Assembly: GCF_012034245.1 (NCBI RefSeq)
Contig: NZ_JAATEO010000002.1
Coordinates: forward strand, 248,001 to 312,000
Direction: 5' to 3'
Source: Micromonospora thermarum
GTDB taxonomy: Bacteria; Actinomycetota; Actinomycetes; Mycobacteriales; Micromonosporaceae
Length of the DNA stretch: 64,000 bases
The notes beneath the pieces were generated by a model. That model had not been told where the DNA came from. It made no database searches and worked only from the letters and a program-made list of their open reading frames with translations. This document shows positions 45,099-53,495 of this stretch, in pieces (positions within the stretch are counted from its first letter, which is position 1; every line of letters starts with the position of its first letter). The translations under genes were made by a program, and so were the position numbers.

Positions 45099-47057
45099 GT
45101 GTCATCGTCCACCCGCGACCGTCCCGCCCCGAGCCAGCCGGAGTCCGTCCTGCCCGAGCTGCGCACCATGTGGTGGGAGACCGGCGTCCGCGCCCGCGCC
45201 GAGGCGGGCCTGTTCGCCGTGTTCGCCGAGCTGCCACGGCTGGTCGCGCAGGCCGTGGCGATCAGTTGGCGGGCCGACCGCCTCCGCACCTCCGTGGTGG
45301 CCGCCGCGACGATCGGGGCCGGCGCGATGGCCGCCGGTGGTCTGCTCGCCACCCAGCGGGTGCTGGTGGAGCTCTTCGCCGGCGGCCCGACCGGGGAGAA
45401 GGTGCTCGCCGCGCTTCCGGCGCTCGCCGTCCTGGCCGCCGTGACCGGGGTCCGCGCCGGCCTGGGCATCGCCACCGGGTACGCGGTCAACGGCCTCACG
45501 CCCCGCGTCGACCGGGAGGTCGAGCGTGGCCTCTTCGAGGTCACCACCGCCGTGCGGCTGGACGCGTTCGACGCCGACGCGTTCGCCGACGACATGGAAC
45601 GCGCCACCCGGGGCACCGACTCGGCGATCTCGCTCGTGCAGTCCTCGATGAACCTGATCGCCGGCCTGGTCGGGGTGCTCGCGGTGGCGGTGGCGGTGGT
45701 GGTCATCCACCCGCTGCTGCTCCTCGCGCTGCTGGTCGCCACGCTGCCCAACGCGTGGGCGGCGCTGCGGGCCGGGCACCTGCGGTACGGGACGTACATC
45801 GCCGGCTCAGTCCGCCGCCGCCGGCTGTGGATCCTGCACCGGCTGATGGCCGAGCGGGCGTCCGCGCCGGAGCTGCGGTCGTACGGGCTGCGCCGGTTCC
45901 TGCTCGACCAGTACGACCGGGTCATGGACACCGAGACCGGGATCCAGCTCGCCCTGGCCCGCCGGGTCACCACGACCACCGCCGTCGGGGCGCTGGTCGG
46001 CGGGCTGGCCACCGCCGTCGTCTACGTCCTGCTCGGGCTCCTGCTCATCGACGGGCAGATCCCGCTCGCGGCGGCGGCGACCTGCGTGATCGCCGTCCAG
46101 GCCGCGCAGCGGTCGCTCAGCACGGTCACCTTCCAGGTCGACCGGGTCTACACCGAGGGCCAGCACTTCAGCGACTACACCGGCTTCATGGCGCGCGCCG
46201 CCGCGTACCTGCCCGACCCGGCGGACACCCCGCGGCCGGCCCCCGGTCCGCTGCGCGAGGTCGCCGTCCAGGGCGTGACCCTGCACTACCCGGACCGGGA
46301 CACGCCCGCCGTCGACGACGTCACCCTCATCGTCCGCGCCGGGCAGACCGTCGCGTTCGTCGGGGAGAACGGCTCCGGCAAGACCACCCTCGCGGCGATG
46401 ATCGCCACCCTGCGGACCCCCACGCACGGCACCGTCGAGTGGAACGGCCGCCCCGTCACGGAGTGGGACCTGGCGCAGGTGCGCACGCGCATCGCGGTCG
46501 TCACGCAGGAGTACCACAAGTGGCCGTTCACCGCCGCCACCAACATCGCCGTCGGCGACGTCGAGCGCGAGGCGCGCCAGGACCGCATCGAGTCCGCCGC
46601 CGCCCGCGCCGCCGCGCACGAGATGATCAAAGACCTGCCGTACGGGTACGAGACGCTGCTCGACCGCACGTTCGCGAAGGGGCAGGACCTGTCCGGTGGG
46701 CAGTGGCAGCGGATCACGGCCGCCCGCGGGTTCCTCCGCGACGCCGACCTGCTGATCATGGACGAGCCGTCCTCGGCCCTCGACCCGCGCGCCGAGGACG
46801 CCCTCTTCCAGGCCATCCGGGACCGGCACGGGCGGGCGACGACGATCCTCATCACGCACCGGCTGGCCAACGTCCGCCACGCCGACCGCATCTTCGTGCT
46901 GCACGAGGGCGCCCTGGTCGAGTCCGGCACGCACGATGAGCTGATCGCCGCCGACGGCCGGTACGCCGACCTGTTCGCCCTCCAGGCCGCGGGTTACGAC
47001 GCGGCGCCCGCCGTCCGCCCGCCGGTCCCCGCCCAGCCCGACCGCGCGGCGCCGTGA
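45099..47057 (+). CDS. ABC exporter, fused permease and ATPase
   Basis: The half-transporter has 652 residues and starts at GTG 45099 behind AGGAGG. The first 340 residues form a six-TM exporter domain (AATIGAGAMAAGGLLA, VGVLAVAVAVVVIHPLLLL, VGALVGGLATAVVYVLLGLLL). The ATPase half shows Walker A GENGSGKTT near 425, Q-loop VTQEYHKWPF, signature LSGGQWQR near 532, Walker B LLIMDEPSSALD and switch His in LITHRLANV. There is no C39 peptidase domain. This type exports peptides, lipids or drugs and is frequent beside lanthipeptide genes, but no precursor gene is seen nearby. It works as a dimer in the inner membrane. Confidence 0.9.
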   Translation: MSSSTRDRPAPSQPESVLPELRTMWWETGVRARAEAGLFAVFAELPRLVAQAVAISWRADRLRTSVVAAATIGAGAMAAGGLLATQRVLVELFAGGPTGEKVLAALPALAVLAAVTGVRAGLGIATGYAVNGLTPRVDREVERGLFEVTTAVRLDAFDADAFADDMERATRGTDSAISLVQSSMNLIAGLVGVLAVAVAVVVIHPLLLLALLVATLPNAWAALRAGHLRYGTYIAGSVRRRRLWILHRLMAERASAPELRSYGLRRFLLDQYDRVMDTETGIQLALARRVTTTTAVGALVGGLATAVVYVLLGLLLIDGQIPLAAAATCVIAVQAAQRSLSTVTFQVDRVYTEGQHFSDYTGFMARAAAYLPDPADTPRPAPGPLREVAVQGVTLHYPDRDTPAVDDVTLIVRAGQTVAFVGENGSGKTTLAAMIATLRTPTHGTVEWNGRPVTEWDLAQVRTRIAVVTQEYHKWPFTAATNIAVGDVEREARQDRIESAAARAAAHEMIKDLPYGYETLLDRTFAKGQDLSGGQWQRITAARGFLRDADLLIMDEPSSALDPRAEDALFQAIRDRHGRATTILITHRLANVRHADRIFVLHEGALVESGTHDELIAADGRYADLFALQAAGYDAAPAVRPPVPAQPDRAAP

Positions 47058-47151
47058 CCGTCACCCCGCGCCGCAAGATCGGATACGCGTGGGCGACTCG
47101 ACACGCCGAGGTTCGTGCCGCTCATTCGTATTCGATCATGGCAGCGGGGGC

Positions 47152-47922
47152 CTACGGCATGCAGTACACGTCGCCGGAGTTCGCGGCGTGGGGAAGCGCG
47201 CCCAGGACCGCCGCCATCGCGGTCGCGGACATCCACGACGGTTCCGCCAGGGCCATCGTGTCGCCGATGGCGAGGTTGAAGCGGGTGAAGCCGAGCACGG
47301 TGGCGCGGTCGAGGGCGCGGCGGGCGACGGCCCGCTCGATGGTGGTGAACTCGAACGAGAGCGCCGGCAGGACGCGGGTGAGGCCGGCCAGCACGCTGTC
47401 CTCGAAGCCCTCCACGTCGACCTTCACGAACGCCGGTACGCCGTGCTCGGCGACGAGGGCGTCGAGGGTGGTGGACGGCACGTCGATGCGCGCGTCCCAG
47501 GTCTCCTGCCGCCACCCGTCGGCGCCGTCCGCCGCCCGGATGAAGTGCGGCGACGCGGTGGACACCGTGGGGTTGGCGGAGTTGACGTGGAGTTCGAGCA
47601 CCCCCGGGGTCGCGCCGCACGCCGCCTCGACCAGGACGACCTGGTCGTCCCCGCCGTAGAGGGTCCGGATGGCCCGCGCGCACAGTGGCTGCGGCTCCAC
47701 CGCGACCACCCGGGCGCCCAGGCGGCGGAAGCTGCCGGTCCGGTCGCCCACGTGGGCACCGACGTCGATGACCAGGTCACCGGGGCGGACGAACTGGGCG
47801 TAGAAGCGGTCCATCGCCGCCGCCCGGGCGGGATCGCCGTAGGAGAGCTCGAGCGAACGGCGGAGGGAGGCGGCGGCGGGATCCGCCTTGAGCGACTCGA
47901 CGACCTCGGTGTTGACGTGCAC
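47152..47922 (-). CDS. FkbM family methyltransferase
   Basis: A 256-residue SAM-dependent methyltransferase starts at GTG 47922. The SAM-binding motif VIDVGAHVGDRTG is near residue 52, with ARVVAVEPQP after it. The FkbM hallmark PAFVKVDVEGFEDSVLAGL lies near 163 and SFEFTTIE near 190. Family members O-methylate sugars or polyketides, often in glycan or antibiotic clusters. The substrate here is unknown. It is convergent with the ABC exporter and divergent from the half ABC-F gene. There is no signal peptide. Confidence 0.9.
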   Translation of the reverse strand: MHVNTEVVESLKADPAAASLRRSLELSYGDPARAAAMDRFYAQFVRPGDLVIDVGAHVGDRTGSFRRLGARVVAVEPQPLCARAIRTLYGGDDQVVLVEAACGATPGVLELHVNSANPTVSTASPHFIRAADGADGWRQETWDARIDVPSTTLDALVAEHGVPAFVKVDVEGFEDSVLAGLTRVLPALSFEFTTIERAVARRALDRATVLGFTRFNLAIGDTMALAEPSWMSATAMAAVLGALPHAANSGDVYCMP

Positions 47923-47993
47923 GGGCGGACCCTAGCGCCCGGCCGCCCGGGTCGGGTACCCGTTCGCCCGTTTGCTCCACCGACCGTGTCGTC

Positions 47994-48710
47994 GTGATCC
48001 ACTCAGTGTCAGCGGGGCTTGGTGCGGCGACCAGCCGTGCGCTCCGCGACGACGCCGTCCTCACGCTGGACCTGCCCGACACCACCGTCCCCGCCGGCCG
48101 CACCGTGTTCGTGGGGGAGCGGATGCAGGTCCGCGGGCTCTTCGCCGACGACGGCGTCGACCTGACCATCCGGGGACCCGAGCGCATCGCGCTCACCGGG
48201 CCCAACGGTGCCGGCAAGTCCACCCTGCTGCGCCTCGTCGAGGGTTCCCTCACCCCGGACTCGGGTTCCGTGCGCCGGGCCGGCGGGCGGGTGGCGTACC
48301 TGTCCCAGCGCCTCGACCTGCTCGACCCCACCCGTACGGTCGCGGAGAACCTCACCGCGTACGCCCCGGACCGGCCGCAGGCCGAGCGGATGACCCTGCT
48401 GGCCCGCTTCCTGTTCCGCGGCGCCCGCGCTCACCTGCCGGTCGGCGCCCTCTCCGGAGGCGAGCTGCTGCGCGCCACCCTCGCCTGCGTCCTGTACGCG
48501 CAACCGGCACCGCACCTGCTGCTGCTCGACGAGCCGACCAACAACCTCGACCTGGTCAGCGTCGGGCAACTCGAGAGCGCCCTCAAGGCGTACCGGGGTG
48601 CGTTCGTGGTAGTCAGCCACGACGAGCGGTTCCTCGCCGAGATCGGGGTGGACCGGTGGCTGCGGCTCGCCGACGGGCGGCTCCGGGTCGGAGCGCCCGA
48701 CGGCGAGTGA
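47994..48710 (+). CDS. half-length ABC-F ATPase, probable 5'-truncated remnant
   Basis: ABC-F proteins carry two ATPase domains in one chain of about 520-600 residues. This 238-residue frame encodes only the second one plus the end of the linker. LDLPDTTVPAGRTVF is the usual strand before domain 2, followed by Walker A GPNGAGKST near 69, signature LSGGELLRA near 154, Walker B LLLLDEPTNNLDL and SHDERFLAEIGV. Domain 1 and the inter-domain helices that reach the ribosome are missing. No ribosome-binding site is seen before GTG 47994, and the first 16 residues do not look like the family. It is most likely a decay product of an antibiotic-resistance or translation-factor ABC-F gene, though the ATPase motifs are intact. 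Confidence 0.75.
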   Translation: MIHSVSAGLGAATSRALRDDAVLTLDLPDTTVPAGRTVFVGERMQVRGLFADDGVDLTIRGPERIALTGPNGAGKSTLLRLVEGSLTPDSGSVRRAGGRVAYLSQRLDLLDPTRTVAENLTAYAPDRPQAERMTLLARFLFRGARAHLPVGALSGGELLRATLACVLYAQPAPHLLLLDEPTNNLDLVSVGQLESALKAYRGAFVVVSHDERFLAEIGVDRWLRLADGRLRVGAPDGE

Positions 48711-48767
48711 CCGGGCCAGTCCCGCCCCACACTGGCGTGTTCCGCGCCGCGAGCTGAGGAGAGTCAC

Positions 48768-49100
48768 ATGACCACCAGCGTTCCCGATGTGATCGCCCGT
48801 TACTTCCGCGTCATCGGCGAACGCGACGTCGACGCCTTCGTCGCCTGCTTCGCCGACAACGCGACCGTGGCCGACGAGGACCGGCTCCACGAGGGTCGGG
48901 CGGCGATCCGGGCCTGGCGCGAGCGGACGGCGGCCGAGTACGACTACGACGCCGTGCCGGAGGACTTCGTGGAGGAGGCGGGTGGGAGCTTCGTGGTGAC
49001 GGCGCAGGTCACCGGCACGTTCCCGGGCAGCCCGATCCGGCTGCGCCACCGGTTCACGCTCCGCGACGGCCTGATCGGCGCCCTGGACATCCGGCCGTAG
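48768..49100 (+). CDS. SnoaL-like / NTF2-fold protein
   Basis: A 110-residue protein starts at ATG 48768 behind GAGGAGAGTCAC. The helix VIARYFRVIGERDVDAFVAC, the segment FADNATVADEDRLHEGRAAI and the C-terminal strands GSPIRLRHRFTLRDGLIGALDI match the NTF2-like cone fold of the SnoaL family. Members are small isomerases, cyclases or unknown enzymes. No specific active-site pair can be assigned. The stop codon lies inside a long hairpin shared with the convergent gene. Confidence 0.82.
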   Translation: MTTSVPDVIARYFRVIGERDVDAFVACFADNATVADEDRLHEGRAAIRAWRERTAAEYDYDAVPEDFVEEAGGSFVVTAQVTGTFPGSPIRLRHRFTLRDGLIGALDIRP

Positions 49101-49118
49101 GCGGACATCCAGGGCGCC
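49077..49118. terminator. long hairpin spanning the end of the SnoaL-like gene
   Basis: An 11-bp perfect outer stem (49077-49087 with 49108-49118) continues after a 2x2 internal mismatch with four more pairs around the loop. The coding end and stop of the SnoaL-like gene (49098-49100) lie within it. The hairpin separates two convergent genes. Confidence 0.7.
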
Positions 49119-49132
49119 GACCGGCGTTCAGG

Positions 49133-49984
49133 TCACCGCGAGCCGGCGGTGAGCGCGGTGTTCATCGCGCCGTACGCGATCGTGTCGGTGACCGGGCCGT
49201 AGGTGCCCGCCGACAGCAGTTCGGCCGCGGCGCGGGCGGCGACCGCGTAGGCGGCCTGCACGATCGCGGAACCGAGACTGATCCGGACGACGCCGGCGGC
49301 GGCGAGTTCGGCCACCGGCGGGGAGCCGGCCCCGGCCATGACGGCGATCGGCAGCGGCCCGGCGGCCAGCTCGGCCAGCGCGGTCGGGTCGACCAGCCCG
49401 GGTACGAAGAGGCTGTCCGCGCCCGCCGCGGCGTACCGCTCGGCGCGTTCGAGAGCGTCGTCCAGCCGGCGCTCCTCCGGGCCGACTCCGGCGAGGAAGA
49501 TGTCGGTCCGTGCGTTGATCCACAGCCGGACGCCCAGACGGCTCGCGGCGGCACGGGCGGCGGCGAGCCGTTCCGCCTGCTCATCCGCGGTGAACAGGAG
49601 CGCGTCCGGGCGACCGCTCCGATCCTCCAGGTTCACCCCGACGGCGCCCGCGCCGATGACGGCGGTGACGGTGGCCGCCACCGCGTCGGGCTCCACGCCG
49701 TAGCCGGACTCGATGTCGGCGGAGACCGGAACTCCGACCGCGGCGACGATGCGTTCGACCACCGCCGCGGCGCGGTCGGGTCCGAGGTCGGCGCCGTCGG
49801 GCACGCCCAGCGACCAGGCGACCCCCGCGCTCGTCGTGGCGATCGCCTTGGCCCCCGCGTCGGCGATCGCGACGGCCGACCCGACGTCCCAGGCGTTGGG
49901 CAGCAGCAGCGGGTCGCCGGGGCGGTGCAGCGCGGCGAACGTCTCGGCCGTTGCCGACTGGGCGGTGGACACCTTCGGAAGCAC
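49133..49984 (-). CDS. isocitrate lyase / PEP mutase family enzyme
   Basis: The 283-residue TIM-barrel enzyme starts at GTG 49984, preceded by AAGGAG at ideal spacing; an ATG at 50017 in frame is less likely. Family marks are PLLLPNAWDVGSAVAIADAG near residue 26, ATTSAGVAWSLG, VSADIESGYG near 88 (Mg2+-binding Asp), GVNLEDRSG near 120, and INARTDIF near 155. Members cleave or rearrange C-C or C-P bonds next to an oxo-acid (PEP mutase, methylisocitrate lyase, oxaloacetate hydrolase). The active-site loop Cys of true isocitrate lyases is not seen, so the exact reaction is open. Confidence 0.88.
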   Translation of the reverse strand: MLPKVSTAQSATAETFAALHRPGDPLLLPNAWDVGSAVAIADAGAKAIATTSAGVAWSLGVPDGADLGPDRAAAVVERIVAAVGVPVSADIESGYGVEPDAVAATVTAVIGAGAVGVNLEDRSGRPDALLFTADEQAERLAAARAAASRLGVRLWINARTDIFLAGVGPEERRLDDALERAERYAAAGADSLFVPGLVDPTALAELAAGPLPIAVMAGAGSPPVAELAAAGVVRISLGSAIVQAAYAVAARAAAELLSAGTYGPVTDTIAYGAMNTALTAGSR

Positions 49985-50116
49985 GGATTCTCCTTCCGGT
50001 TGGGCTGCGTGTGGCATCCCGAAGCTTTCCGTGACGGCCGATGACCGTCTGGCGGGTTTTGGACATCATCAACGCGTGCGGCTCCGCCCGACGCTGCTGC
50101 ATGTCGGCGCCCGGCG

Positions 50117-50449
50117 CTACGTGCGGTCGGGGACGGCCATCTCGCCGAGTTCGGACCAGTCGTCCTGCGGGATCGTGAAGTTGACGATGCGAGGGGTCTC
50201 GGCGAGGTGGGGCGGCAAGGTTCGTTGCGCGGCCTTGAAGTGCTCGGACTGGACGTGCGCCGCGCCGGCGTCGGCGTCCCGGAACGCCTCGACCAGGACG
50301 TACTCGGCCGGGTCGTCGAGGCTGCGGGACCAGTCGAACCACAGGCAGCCCGGCTCCGCGCGGGTGGCCTGGGTGAAGTCGGCGGCGATCTCCGGCCATC
50401 GGTCGGCGTCCTCGGGTAGCACTCGGAACTTGGCGGTAATGAAGATCAT
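50117..50449 (-). CDS. antibiotic biosynthesis monooxygenase-like (ABM) protein
   Basis: The 110-residue dimeric ferredoxin-like protein starts at ATG 50449 behind GGGAGA. MIFITAKFRVLPEDADRW opens the fold, EPGCLWFDWSRSLDDPAEYVLVEAF is the conserved core, and AHVQSEHFKAAQ is the following helix. Proteins of this family include cofactor-free quinol monooxygenases (YgiN type), heme-degrading enzymes and unknown members. The HVQSEHF segment matches the YgiN subgroup. It lies upstream of the PEP-mutase-like gene on the same strand with a 132-base gap, so co-transcription is possible but unproven. Confidence 0.85.
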   Translation of the reverse strand: MIFITAKFRVLPEDADRWPEIAADFTQATRAEPGCLWFDWSRSLDDPAEYVLVEAFRDADAGAAHVQSEHFKAAQRTLPPHLAETPRIVNFTIPQDDWSELGEMAVPDRT

Positions 50450-50495
50450 GACTTCTCCCGTCCGGTGGTCTGCCGCAGGTCCGCGGGCAGTGCCG

Positions 50496-51098
50496 TCACG
50501 GTACCGGGATCGGATCACTCCGGATCGCGAATTTCCGGGGACGCCTGGCTCCACGGTCAGAGTTGCCCTGACGGCCGAGGAACCGGTGCACCTCGGTCGC
50601 GACCGGTGGTGACATGGCCGGCGTCCAGGCGGCGAACAGCTCCCGGAAGAACGCCCGGTGCTTGTCGAGGATGGCGGGATCCTGCTCGAAGACGTCCAGC
50701 TCGTTGACGACGCTCAGGTCGACGAAGGACCGCAGGTCCTCGCCCCGCAGCGTCGTCACCTGACCGGTGAACCGGTCGTACACCGCACCCGTCGTCGCGA
50801 GCCGCCGCCAGGTGCGCCGGCGGTCGCACGCCCCGTACCCGTACACCAGGTCCGCCGCCTCGCCGCCGACGAGGTCGCGCAGCGTGGCCCGGTCGGTCCG
50901 GTCGAGGAGTGCCACGTCGAAGCCGTCCGTGCCGTAGACGGCGTGCGTCAGGCCCGCCAGTTGCACGTCGAGTCCGCAGCCGAGGGCGGCGAGGCGTTCC
51001 CGCACCCGGCACAGGTGCGCGTACAGGTTGCCACCGGGGTGGTCGATCCGGTCGGCTCCGCGCTCGCGGAGCCAGGCCCGCACCTCATCGACGCTCAT
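50496..51098 (-). CDS. DUF6817-like conserved hypothetical protein
   Basis: This is a 200-residue cytoplasmic protein starting at ATG 51098. The core DHPGGNLYAHLCRVRERLAALG, then LAGLTHAVYGTDGF, then LVYGYGACDRRRTW and DLSVVNELDVFEQD, matches a widespread family (DUF6817) with paired histidines (AHL, THAVYG) reminiscent of a metal-dependent HD-like phosphohydrolase. The active-site assignment is my inference. The last 30 residues are basic and low complexity. Neighbouring genes give no functional hint. Confidence 0.7.
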   Translation of the reverse strand: MSVDEVRAWLRERGADRIDHPGGNLYAHLCRVRERLAALGCGLDVQLAGLTHAVYGTDGFDVALLDRTDRATLRDLVGGEAADLVYGYGACDRRRTWRRLATTGAVYDRFTGQVTTLRGEDLRSFVDLSVVNELDVFEQDPAILDKHRAFFRELFAAWTPAMSPPVATEVHRFLGRQGNSDRGARRPRKFAIRSDPIPVP

Positions 51099-51173
51099 GC
51101 CCCGACCCTAGGCACTACGCCGCCCGGGCGGGCGACCGCGACGGTGCGCCGTGTGTCACAGCGCGGGTCAGGT

Positions 51174-51476
51174 CTACTTCATCTTGCGCGTCGACCGGGC
51201 CACGATGTCGTCGTACTCCGGGTGCTTGCCCAGCCAGTCACTGAGGAAGGGGCAGATCGGCACCACCGTCCGCCGTTTCGCGCGAGCGTCGTCCATCACC
51301 GCACGGGCCAGGGTCGATCCGACCCCCCGGCCCTCGAACGCCGGGGCGACCTCGGTGTGGGTGTAGACGATGATGGTGCCGGTCAGCTGATAGGTGACCA
51401 GCCCGGCCGTCACGCCCGTCTCGTCCCGTGCCTCGAACCGCTCCCGCTCGGGCACGTCGATCACCGTGAACTGCAT
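51174..51476 (-). CDS. short GNAT-type N-acetyltransferase (YjdJ-like)
   Basis: The 100-residue protein with ATG at 51476 is the length of the single-domain GNAT subgroup. It has the acetyl-CoA binding loop EGRGVGSTLARAVMDDAR near residue 50 and the C-terminal YjdJ-type strand VVPICPFLSDWLGKHPEYDDIV. The target is likely a small molecule or a protein N-terminus; it is not known for this subgroup. A TTG start four codons earlier is possible but weak. It has 75 bases to the DUF6817 gene downstream. Confidence 0.85.
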   Translation of the reverse strand: MQFTVIDVPERERFEARDETGVTAGLVTYQLTGTIIVYTHTEVAPAFEGRGVGSTLARAVMDDARAKRRTVVPICPFLSDWLGKHPEYDDIVARSTRKMK

Positions 51477-51605
51477 CCCGCCATCCAACCACGGTCCGAA
51501 TCGAGGTCAGCATGCTGTTTCCCGCCGCGACGTTGGAGTCCGTGGAACGAGGCGAGGTGACTCTGGCGTTCCGGCGGTGGATCAGACGCGCAAGGTCGGT
51601 CGTGA

Positions 51606-52676
51606 CTACGCGGCGGTGAGAAGGTAGTCGTCGGATTCGGGGCTCCACCGCAGGTCGACGGCTCCGCTGGTGGCGGCCGCGCGGCAGAACTGGAGGAAGC
51701 TGCGGTAGCCGAGCTTCTTCTCGCTGAACTGCGGACGCGCGCGGAGGAGCTGGTTCTTGAGGCCGGACAGGGGCACGGTGCCGTCGCCGCCGGTCAGGTC
51801 GCGGACCACGGTGCGGAGCAGCCCGAAGGCCTCCTCCCGTTCGCCGTGCTCGGGCAGGTTCACCTCGGGGTCGCCCTTGGCCGGGCCCTCGGCCAACTCC
51901 ACGACGTTCTGCTCGGCGAGGTGCCGCAGCAGCTCCCCGAACGTGCGGAACCCGTAGTCCGACTCGCTGAAGGTCGGGTCCTTCCGGAGCAGGGTGCGCT
52001 TGAGGCGGGAGGCGGTCACCTCACCGCCGGAGCTGCCCTGGAGACCCGCCACGGTCTGCGCCACCAGGGCGGCGAGCACGTCGACGTCCCGTCCGGTCTC
52101 CTCGACCTCCGGCTGCGGCTCGGGCTCCGGCTCGACCCGCAGTGGTTCCGGGCTGGGCAGCCGTGTGGGCCGGCCGCGCCGGACGCGGGGCGACGGGATG
52201 TCGACGCCTTCCAGGCGGTCGTAGTAGAGGAACTCGTCGCAGGCGGGCGGGAGCAGGGCCGAGGTGGACTTCTCGACTCCCACGCCGATCACGCGCTTGT
52301 TGAGTTCGCGGAGCTTGTGCACCAGCGGCGTGAAGTCGCTGTCGCCGGTGCCGATCACGAACGTGGAGATGTAGTCGCGCTCGAAGGCCAGCTCGACGGC
52401 GTCCACCGCCATCTTGATGTCGGCGGCGTTCTTGCGGGACGCGCCCATGCGCTGCGGTATCTCGATGAGTTCGACGTGGGAACGGGTGAGCATGCGGCGG
52501 TCCTCGTCGAAGTACGACCAGTCGGCGTACGCCCGGCGCACGACCACGCGGCCCCGCTCGGCGAGGGCGTCGGCGATGGGACGGAAGTCGAAGGCGACGC
52601 CGCCGCCGTGGTCGCGCACCCCCAACGCGAGGTTCTCGTAGTCGAGGAACAGGGCGATGCGATCCTCTTGATCCAC
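51606..52676 (-). CDS. NYN-domain nuclease-like protein with two OST-HTH domains
   Basis: The 356-residue protein starts at GTG 52676. Residues 1-150 form a PIN-fold NYN domain with ALFLDYENLA near 8-17, ADIKMAVDAVELA near 85, and GTGDSDFTPLVHKLRE near 108-123, giving the acidic cluster of metal-dependent RNases (Asp12, Asp86, Asp111, Asp113 approximately). After a Pro/Glu-rich linker, two OST-HTH/LOTUS-type domains follow: ASRLKRTLLRKDPTFSESDY near 224, with FGELLRHLAE, and SGLKNQLLRARPQFSEKKLG near 300, with FLQFCRAA. Such proteins are thought to bind structured RNA and cleave it. It is cytoplasmic, and 36 bases separate it from the TsaC-like gene upstream. Confidence 0.9.
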   Translation of the reverse strand: MDQEDRIALFLDYENLALGVRDHGGGVAFDFRPIADALAERGRVVVRRAYADWSYFDEDRRMLTRSHVELIEIPQRMGASRKNAADIKMAVDAVELAFERDYISTFVIGTGDSDFTPLVHKLRELNKRVIGVGVEKSTSALLPPACDEFLYYDRLEGVDIPSPRVRRGRPTRLPSPEPLRVEPEPEPQPEVEETGRDVDVLAALVAQTVAGLQGSSGGEVTASRLKRTLLRKDPTFSESDYGFRTFGELLRHLAEQNVVELAEGPAKGDPEVNLPEHGEREEAFGLLRTVVRDLTGGDGTVPLSGLKNQLLRARPQFSEKKLGYRSFLQFCRAAATSGAVDLRWSPESDDYLLTAA

Positions 52677-52712
52677 GGCAGTCAGCCTACGCCCGCCACC
52701 GCGCCGACGCGG

Positions 52713-53333
52713 CTACTCGAACCGCGACGGGTCGCCCGCGCCGCGGCGCAGGATCTCCGGCTCGTCCTGCGACAGGTCCACCACCGTGGTCGGTTCCTTG
52801 CCGCAGTCGCCCGCGTCGACCACCGCGTCGAGGAGGTGGTCCAGCCGCTCCTTGATCTCCCATCCCTGGGTCAGCGGCTCGTCCTCGCCGGGCAGGACCA
52901 GGGTGCTCGACACCAGGGGCTCACCGAGTTCGGCCAGCAGCGCCTGGGCGACGGTGTGATCGGGTACGCGGACACCGACGGTGCGCTTGCGCGGGTGCAG
53001 CATCCGGCGCGGCACCTCCTTGGTGGCCGGCAGGATGAACGTGTAGCTGCCCGGGGTGGACGCCTTCACCAGGCGGAAGACCGAGTTGCTGACGTGCACG
53101 AACTGGCCGAGCTGCGCGAAGTGCCGGCACACGAGCGTGAAGTGGTGCCGCTCGTCGAGGTGCCGGATCTCGCGGATGCGGTCCAGCCCGTCGCGGTTGC
53201 CGAGCCGGCACCCGAACGCGAAGCACGAGTCCGTGGGGTACGCGATGAGGCCGCCGTCCCGGACGAGGTCGACGACCTGCCGGAGGATCCGGGGCTGTGG
53301 GTTGTCCGGGTGCACGTCGTAGTACCTCGCCAT
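52713..53333 (-). CDS. TsaC/YciO/Sua5-type threonylcarbamoyl-AMP synthase-like protein
   Basis: The 206-residue protein starts at ATG 53333. The family core is present: GGLIAYPTDSCFAFGCRLG at 28-46, IREIRHLDERHHFTLVCRH near 54-72, PGSYTFILPATKEVPRRML near 94, TVGVRVPDHTVAQALL near 118 and LVSSTLVLPGE near 138. TsaC enzymes make threonylcarbamoyl-AMP for the universal tRNA modification t6A37. The 206-residue length and the missing SUA5 domain fit the YciO branch, whose role is less certain. It is divergent from the LacI regulator, with the triple operator in between, so both genes could be influenced by that regulator. Confidence 0.88.
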   Translation of the reverse strand: MARYYDVHPDNPQPRILRQVVDLVRDGGLIAYPTDSCFAFGCRLGNRDGLDRIREIRHLDERHHFTLVCRHFAQLGQFVHVSNSVFRLVKASTPGSYTFILPATKEVPRRMLHPRKRTVGVRVPDHTVAQALLAELGEPLVSSTLVLPGEDEPLTQGWEIKERLDHLLDAVVDAGDCGKEPTTVVDLSQDEPEILRRGAGDPSRFE

Positions 53334-53436
53334 GCGCCGAGAGTAGGCGCTGGCGGCCGATGGCGGATCTGCAAGGTTTCCTTTTCGTTACCAGGCGGTT
53401 GTTGACGTGACTGCCGTCACTCCAGTTGACTGCGAC

Positions 53437-53472
53437 GGAACCGGTTCCGCAACCGGTTCCGGAACCGGTTCC
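53437..53472. promoter_or_regulatory. three abutting 12-bp operator-like palindromes
   Basis: GGAACCGGTTCC (53437-53448), GCAACCGGTTCC (53449-53460) and GGAACCGGTTCC (53461-53472) follow each other without spacing. The first and third are perfect palindromes; the middle one has a single mismatch in its outer base pair. They lie 24-60 bases before the GTG of the LacI-family gene and just after TTGACT at 53426-53431, a -35-like hexamer, so bound repressor would cover the promoter core. A smaller repeat GTGAC-TGCC-GTCAC is at 53407-53420. Autoregulation by the downstream LacI protein is the likely function. Confidence 0.8.
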
Positions 53473-53495
53473 ACCCACCACCCGTGGAGTGTCAC

